Below are positions 1-5,270 of a DNA stretch of 5,401 nucleotides, piece by piece. The translations under genes were made by a program, and so were the position numbers. Every line of letters begins with the position of its first letter. The stretch's first letter is position 1. The notes beneath the pieces were generated by a model. That model saw only the letters and a program-made list of their open reading frames with translations. It was not told where the DNA came from and made no database searches. The DNA is taken from NCBI GenBank assembly GCA_937910265.1, contig CALEPD010000093.1, positions 1 to 5,401 on the forward strand, written 5' to 3'. Origin of the DNA: an uncultured Bacteroidales bacterium. Lineage in GTDB: Bacteria > Bacteroidota > Bacteroidia > Bacteroidales > P3.

Positions 1-73
1 GGCTCTCCGTCGAACGCCTACGAACAAAATGTTGAATTTTTAGAGCCTACCATAATTGATTATTACCAATCGA
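1..73. other. left-edge sequence downstream of the glycosyltransferase, no assignable gene
   Basis: No gene can be assigned. On the minus strand all three frames hit a stop within about 35 bases of the glycosyltransferase end, and none then opens from an ATG. On the plus strand, frame 2 stops at 41-43 and frame 3 at 31-33, so either could be the last 10-13 codons of a convergent gene entering from the left. Frame 1 stays open to a stop at 166-168, which would overlap the glycosyltransferase by about 95 bases and is less likely. No terminator with a T-run is visible for the minus-strand genes. Confidence 0.4.
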
Positions 74-1264
74 TTATAATAGTGATTGGTACAACTCGAC
101 AAGCCGTTCAGTTAAGGTATCGGGGTTATACTTATCGGCGATCAACCGTGCGGCATTGTTTCCTATAGTTTGACAAAACTCACTATCCTCCACACAGCGA
201 CGTATTTGGAAAACAAATTCTTCGGGAGTATTGGCTATGAGAATATTCTCACCATCGGTATAACCAATACCTTCGGCGCCAACCGATGTTGTAATGACGA
301 CTTTACCCACAGACATGGCCTCGATGATTTTCACCCTGATGCCGCTTCCGCTAAGCAACGGAACCACATTTATTTTCTTGGATCCGATAAAATACATGGC
401 ATCAGGAACTTCGCCAACCACAGTAACTCCTTCGACATCCATGTTCATCAAATGGCCCGGCATTTTGCGTCCGGCAAGATAAAAATGGACTTGCGGCAGC
501 TCTTTGTGGACTTTGGGCCACACCTTCTCGATAAACCACTCAATACCTTCCACGTTAGGCATCCAATCCATTGATCCCAAATGAAACAACGAATTCTCCT
601 CAACGCTGATATTGTCCACCACATCGGGAATAATACCGAACGGAAGGTCGATAATGGGCTTACGACAACCTAACGACTTGAACATTCTTGCATCGGCATC
701 TGTAATGCATGCAACAGCGTCATAATCATTTATGTGTTCACACTCGTATGCCCTCAACGTCAGCGAGAGATGGCGCAGATACATTTTCTTGAATATATTG
801 CGGGTTGACTCAGCCACCCTGCGCCAAATCTGATGCTCGACATTATGTGCCCTCAATACTACTTTGGCGGAGCTATATTTACGGATGGTCGGCATATACG
901 GTGTCAGAAAGATACTCTCGACATGAATCAAATCAAACGTGTTCTCCTTGAGAATCGATATCAACTTCGTCCGAAAATCGTCACTGTCAAACCGTTTGAC
1001 ATGGTATGACTCTCCACACATCAATGCAATCAAAGCATCGAGTGGACGCACACTCAAATCAATATAGCACGAATCAAAATGAGTGTCGGCAACATAAGCC
1101 TCGGTCATTTGATGCTCCATTACCGGATGTTTGTCGCTACATGCACTAAACACCATAACCTCACATCCAGCCGACAGAAGTCCCTGCGTGATACAGTTCA
1201 TGGCAAGGGTACCGCCGTCGACTGGAGGATAAGGGGGTTTATTGCATATCTGCAAAACTCTCAT
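74..1264 (-). CDS. family-4-type (GT-B fold) glycosyltransferase, 396 aa
   Basis: Likely a retaining glycosyltransferase that moves a sugar from a nucleotide-sugar donor to a growing envelope glycan (capsule, LPS or exopolysaccharide). It has no signal peptide, so it should act in the cytoplasm or at the inner face of the membrane. The N-terminal Rossmann half opens with MRVLQICNKPPYPPVDGG (1-18) and carries RAHNVEHQIW (138-147). The C-terminal donor-binding half runs from about 225: FHLGSMDWMPN (227-237), an AGR strand end (264-266), then VPLLSGSGIRVKIIEAM (301-317) and GAEG (329-332). These motifs match the group-1 glycosyltransferases that include the TIGR03087-like sugar transferases. In the E-x7-E motif the second Glu is E315, while the first position is S307, as is common with PLxxGxG variants. 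The length is normal for the family. The ATG lies directly before the conserved first beta strand and no Shine-Dalgarno sequence precedes it. The gene starts 27 bases after the yitT-like gene and is probably cotranscribed with it. Donor and acceptor cannot be told from the sequence. Confidence 0.88.
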   Translation of the reverse strand: MRVLQICNKPPYPPVDGGTLAMNCITQGLLSAGCEVMVFSACSDKHPVMEHQMTEAYVADTHFDSCYIDLSVRPLDALIALMCGESYHVKRFDSDDFRTKLISILKENTFDLIHVESIFLTPYMPTIRKYSSAKVVLRAHNVEHQIWRRVAESTRNIFKKMYLRHLSLTLRAYECEHINDYDAVACITDADARMFKSLGCRKPIIDLPFGIIPDVVDNISVEENSLFHLGSMDWMPNVEGIEWFIEKVWPKVHKELPQVHFYLAGRKMPGHLMNMDVEGVTVVGEVPDAMYFIGSKKINVVPLLSGSGIRVKIIEAMSVGKVVITTSVGAEGIGYTDGENILIANTPEEFVFQIRRCVEDSEFCQTIGNNAARLIADKYNPDTLTERLVELYQSLL

Positions 1265-1291
1265 AAGATAGTCGGCTTATCTATAGAAATC

Positions 1292-2236
1292 TTATTCGGT
1301 AGGTAATTCCTTAAAGCCTTGGCCCATGATTTCGGAACTGTTGATGACATTCACAAAAGCATCTGGGTCGAGTTTGCGCAAGCTTGATCTAAGTTTGACG
1401 AAATCGGCACGCACCAAGGTTACATAAATCATTTTGCGTTCGGTACCTTTATAAAGGCCCGTTCCGGTAATGCAAGTGCCACCACGGTTGAGGTCATTAA
1501 GGATAAACGAACGTATTTCATCAATTTTCTCGGTGACGATATATACAGTCTTGTAACTTTTCATACCGTCGACCACCAAGTCGATGACCTTACCTTCGAT
1601 GAAAATGAGGACGACTGAATATATAGGAAGACGGATATCCTTGAACGCAATCAACGTAGAGAGGGCAATGATACTATCGACAATCATAACCAATGTACCC
1701 AATGAAATCTTTGTGTATTTGTGGATACACATAGAAATGATATCGCTACCACCGGAAGTTGCACCCGAACGGAATATCAAACCAATTGCCACACCATAAA
1801 TCAAACCTGCAACAACGGTATTGAGGAAATAGTCGGGAACGAAGAATCCTCCATCATGAGGTACAGGAACCATTGATAAGGCTCCGACTCTCTCAGCAAC
1901 AATTTCACCATCGTGGATAACTGGGTTGTAACCCCAGAAAGTCTCAACAAGGAAAGTGAAGGCGAATATTAAGATGGTAGAGACAATAGTCTTAATGCCA
2001 AACTTCGCACCGAGAATCCATGTACCAATGAGCAACAACGGAATATCCATACAGATAGCATAGAGTGAAATTTTCCACGGCCAAACTGTATTAAAAACGT
2101 TCGAAAGACCATACGTACCGCCCGGAGCCAGCAAATAAGGGTTTACAAACATCACGTCGCCTATAGCGAACAAAGCGCTACCAACGATAATCATCAGATA
2201 AGAAACTATCTCATCTTTCAACTTTGATTTTACCAT
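1292..2236 (-). CDS. YitT family membrane protein (DUF161 + DUF2179), 314 aa
   Basis: Integral inner-membrane protein of the YitT family; its biochemical role is not established. Hydrophobic segments fall at about 11-30, 55-76, 83-100, 136-156, 178-197 and 203-223, giving roughly six membrane spans. The family signature appears twice: GGTYGLSNV (39-47) after the first span and GATSGGSDII (158-167) after the fourth. The cytosolic DUF2179 domain covers about 229-310, with RGGTCITGTGLYKG (251-264), the DPDAF motif (290-294) and the closing GQGF (305-308). The protein is slightly longer than typical relatives because the stretch between spans three and four (101-135) is an extended, proline- and glycine-containing loop. 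Translation starts at ATG 2236-2234, where MVKSKLKDE supplies a short basic N-terminus; the leader is A/T-rich without a Shine-Dalgarno site. It is the first gene of a two-gene minus-strand unit with the glycosyltransferase. The family call is firm; substrate or signal is unknown. Confidence 0.92.
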   Translation of the reverse strand: MVKSKLKDEIVSYLMIIVGSALFAIGDVMFVNPYLLAPGGTYGLSNVFNTVWPWKISLYAICMDIPLLLIGTWILGAKFGIKTIVSTILIFAFTFLVETFWGYNPVIHDGEIVAERVGALSMVPVPHDGGFFVPDYFLNTVVAGLIYGVAIGLIFRSGATSGGSDIISMCIHKYTKISLGTLVMIVDSIIALSTLIAFKDIRLPIYSVVLIFIEGKVIDLVVDGMKSYKTVYIVTEKIDEIRSFILNDLNRGGTCITGTGLYKGTERKMIYVTLVRADFVKLRSSLRKLDPDAFVNVINSSEIMGQGFKELPTE

Positions 2237-2293
2237 TACTTATATACTTAAATATTAGATTATTAAAAAAAGTTACTTTTTTAAAATGTTTTA

Positions 2294-2301
2294 CAAAAGT
2301 A
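2294..2301 (-). promoter_or_regulatory. putative -7 box of the yitT-like gene promoter
   Basis: Read on the minus strand the sequence is TACTTTTG, a full match to the Bacteroidota -7 consensus TAnnTTTG. It would place the transcript start near 2285-2289 and leave a leader of about 50 bases before the ATG at 2236. No TTTG -33 box sits at the usual 19-21 base distance; only a T-rich stretch is there, so the promoter is incomplete by consensus. The leader contains an A-run/T-run inverted repeat at 2266-2282. Confidence 0.5.
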
Positions 2302-2371
2302 CAAGTTTTTTTTAATAAAAGGCATTTGGGGACACAATAAAGCACAAAAAGATAAGTTATTTCAGCAATTT

Positions 2372-2444
2372 GCGATAGTAGCTCAGTTGGCAGAGCGGCG
2401 GCTTCCCAAGCCGCAGGTCGCGGGTTCGACCCCCGTCTATCGCT
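2372..2444 (+). tRNA. tRNA-Gly, anticodon CCC
   Basis: A 73-base cloverleaf reads GGG glycine codons. The acceptor arms GCGATAG (2372-2378) and CTATCGC (2437-2443) pair perfectly. The D stem is GCTC/GAGC with loop AGTTGGCA. The anticodon stem GCGGC/GCCGC closes loop TTCCCAA, so the anticodon is CCC. The variable loop is five bases, and the T stem GCGGG/CCCGT closes loop TTCGACC, with one G-U pair. The discriminator base is T2444, as bacterial glycine tRNAs have. CCA is not encoded, since CG follows. Only a weak promoter-like site lies upstream: TTTG at 2325-2328, then TAAGTTAT at 2353-2360 with an overlong 24-base gap. No clear terminator follows; the adjacent rpsO gene has its own promoter. 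Confidence 0.96.
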
Positions 2445-2514
2445 CGAAAAAGAGGTCTTCGAAATAGCCGAACTTTCTTAACAAATGTTAAATAATGCAT
2501 TTTCTACAATATTT

Positions 2515-2546
2515 TTTGCCCATTACGGAAAATATTCGTAATTTTG
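2515..2546 (+). promoter_or_regulatory. rpsO promoter, Bacteroidota type (-33 TTTG, -7 TAATTTTG)
   Basis: TTTG at 2515-2518 is followed after exactly 20 bases by TAATTTTG at 2539-2546. This matches both halves and the spacing of the Bacteroidota housekeeping sigma consensus TTTG-N19-21-TAnnTTTG. Transcription should begin near 2551-2556, about 30 bases before the rpsO ATG at 2585. The leader is A-rich and has no Shine-Dalgarno sequence, as is normal in this phylum. The position rules out the upstream in-frame ATG at 2495 as the start for transcripts made from this promoter. Confidence 0.8.
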
Positions 2547-2584
2547 CAGCCGATTTTGAAAATAACAAAAAAGAAAATAATCGT

Positions 2585-2854
2585 ATGTATTTAACTAAAG
2601 AAAAGAAAGAAGAGATTTACGCACAGTATGGCAAGAACGCTCAGGATTCCGGTTCAGCAGAATCACAGATCGCTCTTTTTACCTATCGTATTCAACACCT
2701 CACCGAGCTGATGAAACAGAACAAGAAAGACCAAGTTTCTGAACGTTCACTCGTAGGTTTGGTAGGAAAACGTCGCAGAATGCTCGATTACTTGAAAGCA
2801 AATGATATCGAGCGTTATCGTGCCATCATCAAGAAATTAAATTTGAGAAAATAG
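2585..2854 (+). CDS. rpsO: 30S ribosomal protein S15 (uS15), 89 aa
   Basis: Primary 16S rRNA-binding protein of the small subunit. S15 binds the helix 20-22 junction, nucleates the platform and helps form an intersubunit bridge. The sequence has the family features in order: an N-terminal helix (MYLTKEKKEEIYAQYG), the D21-S-G-S-A-E-S-Q-I-A loop-helix (21-30), the KKDQVSERSL turn (47-56) with D49 and S52 of the rRNA-binding region, then GKRRRMLDYLK (61-71) and the YRAIIKKLNLRK end (78-89). The two histidines usual in the proteobacterial HKKDHHS motif are absent (N46 and Q50), as in Bacteroides S15. I chose ATG 2585 because it gives the canonical 89 residues and lies just after the promoter. 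An in-frame ATG at 2495 would add 30 unrelated residues and lies upstream of the promoter. The gene is followed by a strong terminator and then pnp, a widespread bacterial pairing. Confidence 0.97.
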   Translation: MYLTKEKKEEIYAQYGKNAQDSGSAESQIALFTYRIQHLTELMKQNKKDQVSERSLVGLVGKRRRMLDYLKANDIERYRAIIKKLNLRK

Positions 2855-2871
2855 TTTTTCATATTTATTTG
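2842..2871 (+). promoter_or_regulatory. weak candidate promoter upstream of pnp, overlapping the rpsO end
   Basis: TTTG at 2842-2845 and TTTATTTG at 2864-2871 are 18 bases apart. The -7 half misses the second base of TAnnTTTG and the spacing is one short, so this is a near-match only. If it works, the RNA would start near 2876-2881, immediately before the terminator hairpin, which would then behave as a leader attenuator for pnp. I see no better plus-strand match between the terminator and the pnp start. Confidence 0.22.
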
Positions 2872-2881
2872 GTTATGGTTG

Positions 2882-2912
2882 GGACCTGCGGTCATCCGCG
2901 GGTCCTTTTTTT
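2882..2912 (+). terminator. intrinsic terminator after rpsO
   Basis: GGACCTGCGG (2882-2891) pairs with CCGCGGGTCC (2896-2905) in a ten-base-pair stem with one U-G wobble and a TCAT loop, followed at once by seven T residues (2906-2912). This is a textbook Rho-independent terminator. It stands 27 bases after the rpsO stop codon and 66 bases before pnp, so it should limit readthrough from rpsO into pnp. It has no T-run on the other strand and is therefore one-directional. Confidence 0.9.
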
Positions 2913-2924
2913 ATAACAAAAACG

Positions 2925-2947
2925 ACTGCCTGCACGGTGCATGCAGT
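2925..2947 (+). promoter_or_regulatory. stem-loop in the pnp leader, possible autoregulatory or RNase III site
   Basis: ACTGCCTGCAC (2925-2935) pairs with GTGCATGCAGT (2937-2947), with one internal C-T mismatch and a tight CGG loop; a G-T pair at 2924/2948 extends it. No T-run follows, so it is not a terminator. In E. coli the pnp leader has a hairpin between the rpsO terminator and pnp that RNase III cuts, letting PNPase repress its own mRNA. The position here is the same, but this stem is shorter than a typical RNase III substrate, so the role is inferred. Confidence 0.4.
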
Positions 2948-2978
2948 TAGATGAGAAAAAGAAGTAAAAAAGTAAAAC

Positions 2979-5219
2979 ATGAACGAAAAAATTATCACCA
3001 AGCGTTTCGATCTCGGCGATGGCCGCATGATTGAAATCGAAACTGGCAAACTTGCCAAACAAGCCGACGGCAGCGCCGTTGTACGCATGAACGACACCAT
3101 GTTACTGGCAACAGTATGCTCCAAGAAAGAAGCAGGAGAATATGTCGATTTTATGCCTTTAACTGTTGACTACCAAGAAAAATATGCCGCCATGGGACGT
3201 TTCCCCGGAGGTTTTTTCAAACGTGAGGCAAGACCTTCCGAACACGAGATTCTCGTTGCACGATTGGTTGACCGCGCTCTCCGTCCGCTGTTCCCCGACA
3301 ACTTTCACGCAGAAGTACAAGTTCAGATATCATTGATTTCGGGAGATAAATACACCATGCCCGACCAATTGGCCGCTTTGGCCGCTGCATCAGCTCTTGC
3401 TGTATCGGATATACCTTTTAACGGACCAGTGTCAGAGGTTCGTGTATCATACCTCGACGGACAATACGTCATCAACACTCCGATGCAGGATATCGACCGT
3501 GCAGAACTCGACCTCATTGTGGCCGCCACCGAGGACAACATCATGATGGTTGAAGGAGAGATGACAGAGGTTAGCGAAGACATCATGCTCGGAGCACTTA
3601 AAGCCGCACATGAGGCCATCCGCATACAATGCCGTGCCCTTGCCGAACTCACAATCGAGGCCGGTAAAACCGAGAAATGTGAATACTGTCACGAAGTAAA
3701 CGACGAAGAACTCCGTCAACGCCTGCACAATGCAGTATACCAAAAATGCTACGACTTCTCGAAACAAGGCATTGCCAACAAACATCAGAGAGAAGAGGGC
3801 TTTGCCGCCATCAAACAGGAATTCATCGAAGCCAATTATACCGAGGAGACCCTTACCGACGATATTAAATTCATGATTGACCGCTACTACCACGACACTG
3901 AGCGCGAGGCAATGCGTGACATGGTTCTGAATGAACGCACACGTCTGGACGGCCGTCAACTTGACGAGATTCGTCCCCTATGGAGTGAGGTCAACTACTT
4001 GCCCTCAGTACACGGAAGCGCAATATTCACCCGCGGAGAAACCCAATCACTCTCTACCGTCACCCTTGGCACCAAGCTCGACGAACAGGTAATTGACGGT
4101 GCTGTTGTAGAGGGAACCCGCAGATTCCTCCTTCACTACAACTTCCCGGGATTTGCCACCGGTGAAGTAAAAGGCAACCGTGGTTTGAGCCGCCGCGAAG
4201 TTGGTCACGGACACCTTGCATGGCGTGCGCTCAAAGAGATTCTCCCCAGCGAGGCAGAATGTCCCTACACCATCCGCGTGGTATCGGACATCCTCGAAAG
4301 CAATGGTTCTTCCTCAATGGCCACCGTATGTGCCGGATGCCTCGCTTTGATGGACGCAGGTGTGAAAATACGCAAACCGGTTGCCGGCATCGCTATGGGA
4401 CTCATCTCGAAAGGTGACAAATGGGCAGTGTTGTCAGACATCCTGGGTGACGAAGACCACCTGGGAGACATGGACTTCAAAGTAACCGGAACCCGAGACG
4501 GTATCACCGCATGCCAAATGGACATCAAAGTTGACGGCTTGAGCTACGAGGTTCTCGCAAAAGCATTAGAGCAAGCCAGACAAGGACGCCTGCATCTTAT
4601 CGACCACATCGAAAGCACCATTCCCGCCCCGAGAGAGGACTACAAACCGTTCGTTCCCAGAATACTCCAACTTGAGATTCCCAAAGATTTCATCGGTGCC
4701 GTTATCGGTAAAGGCGGTGAAGTGATCCAAAAGATCCAGAAAGAGACCAATACCGTCATCAATATCGAAGAATCCGGCGACAAGGGCATTGTTGACATTG
4801 CATCGGCAGACAAAGACAGCATCGACGCTGCCGCTAAATGGATCCGCGACATTTGCACAGTACCCGAAGTTGGCCAAATATATGATGCAAAAGTTGTCAG
4901 CATTGTTGAATTCGGAGCTTTCCTCGAATTTCTGCCGGGCAAAGAGGGCTTGATGCACATCAGCGAGTACGACTGGAAACGTACCGATACCCTTGAAGGC
5001 ATTCTCACCCCCGGAGAAATCATCCAAGTGAAGATTATCGCCATAGATGAGAAGAATGGAAAACTAAAACTCAGCCACAAAGCCCTGCTTCCTAAACCAG
5101 AAGGTTATCAAGAGGAAAAACCTGCCCACCGCGAAGGTGGTGAACGCCGCCGAGAAGGTGGCGACCGTCATCCCCATGGAGAGCGCCGTAGTTCAGGTGG
5201 AAACAACCGCAGAAGATAA
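2979..5219 (+). CDS. pnp: polyribonucleotide nucleotidyltransferase (polynucleotide phosphorylase), 746 aa
   Basis: PNPase degrades RNA 3'-to-5' by phosphorolysis, releasing nucleoside diphosphates, and can add 3' tails in reverse. It works as a cytoplasmic homotrimer in mRNA turnover. Domains in order: first RNase PH-like core (about 10-145) with GRFPGGFFKREARPSE (73-88); an all-helical domain (about 150-320); the second, catalytic core (about 325-550); a KH domain (about 563-625) with GKGG at 577-580; and an S1 domain (about 630-702). The catalytic core has FTRGETQSL (350-358), HYNFPGFATGE (386-396), the phosphate-site serines S444-S446 and D493, D499 and K501, which appear to correspond to E. 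coli D486, D492 and K494. All active-site positions I can judge are intact. A 40-residue tail (707-746) is rich in Arg, Gly and Glu. The ATG directly precedes the conserved IITKRFDLGDGR start, with no Shine-Dalgarno sequence. The gene ends in tandem TAA codons and its own terminator. Confidence 0.98.
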   Translation: MNEKIITKRFDLGDGRMIEIETGKLAKQADGSAVVRMNDTMLLATVCSKKEAGEYVDFMPLTVDYQEKYAAMGRFPGGFFKREARPSEHEILVARLVDRALRPLFPDNFHAEVQVQISLISGDKYTMPDQLAALAAASALAVSDIPFNGPVSEVRVSYLDGQYVINTPMQDIDRAELDLIVAATEDNIMMVEGEMTEVSEDIMLGALKAAHEAIRIQCRALAELTIEAGKTEKCEYCHEVNDEELRQRLHNAVYQKCYDFSKQGIANKHQREEGFAAIKQEFIEANYTEETLTDDIKFMIDRYYHDTEREAMRDMVLNERTRLDGRQLDEIRPLWSEVNYLPSVHGSAIFTRGETQSLSTVTLGTKLDEQVIDGAVVEGTRRFLLHYNFPGFATGEVKGNRGLSRREVGHGHLAWRALKEILPSEAECPYTIRVVSDILESNGSSSMATVCAGCLALMDAGVKIRKPVAGIAMGLISKGDKWAVLSDILGDEDHLGDMDFKVTGTRDGITACQMDIKVDGLSYEVLAKALEQARQGRLHLIDHIESTIPAPREDYKPFVPRILQLEIPKDFIGAVIGKGGEVIQKIQKETNTVINIEESGDKGIVDIASADKDSIDAAAKWIRDICTVPEVGQIYDAKVVSIVEFGAFLEFLPGKEGLMHISEYDWKRTDTLEGILTPGEIIQVKIIAIDEKNGKLKLSHKALLPKPEGYQEEKPAHREGGERRREGGDRHPHGERRSSGGNNRRR

Positions 5220-5237
5220 TAATCAGAAATATTTGTC

Positions 5238-5270
5238 ATAAAGGATGCTGAAATCAGCATCCTTTATTTT
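5238..5270 (+). terminator. intrinsic terminator after pnp
   Basis: ATAAAGGATGCTGA (5238-5251) and TCAGCATCCTTTAT (5254-5267) are perfect inverted arms of 14 bases around an AA centre (in RNA probably a four-base AAAT loop). The second arm's TTTAT and the following TTT supply the U-rich end on the plus strand. It begins 16 bases after the second TAA of pnp. On the minus strand the tract after the stem is only TTTATG, so termination of a leftward transcript would be weaker, but is possible. Confidence 0.88.

Noticed and set aside
170..574. 134-codon plus-strand open frame antisense to the glycosyltransferase
   Set aside because: It overlaps the conserved donor-binding half of the enzyme; its composition and lack of any family likeness indicate a shadow.
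2266..2282. A-run/T-run inverted repeat between the yitT-like gene and the tRNA as a terminator
   Set aside because: The stem is almost all A-T with a one-base centre, and it lies in a divergent promoter region where no transcript needs to end.
2353..2360. TAAGTTAT as a -7 box for the tRNA gene with TTTG at 2325-2328
   Set aside because: The last two consensus bases are wrong and the 24-base gap is too long, so it is mentioned with the tRNA but not called as a feature.
2372..2444. tRNA-Gly as an integration site for a mobile element
   Set aside because: No integrase gene and no repeated tRNA 3' end is visible; the flanks are core housekeeping genes.
2442..2467. Weak inverted repeat (TCGAA ... 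TTCGA) just after the tRNA as a terminator
   Set aside because: Only five pairs and no T-run follow; not convincing as an intrinsic terminator.
3447..3959. 170-codon minus-strand open frame inside pnp
   Set aside because: It lies wholly opposite a clear PNPase gene, has no promoter or recognisable domain, and looks like a codon-bias shadow.
4566..5080. Two overlapping minus-strand open frames of about 150 codons inside pnp
   Set aside because: Both are antisense to the conserved KH and S1 domains. Their sequence is the complement of that coding sequence and no independent signal supports them.
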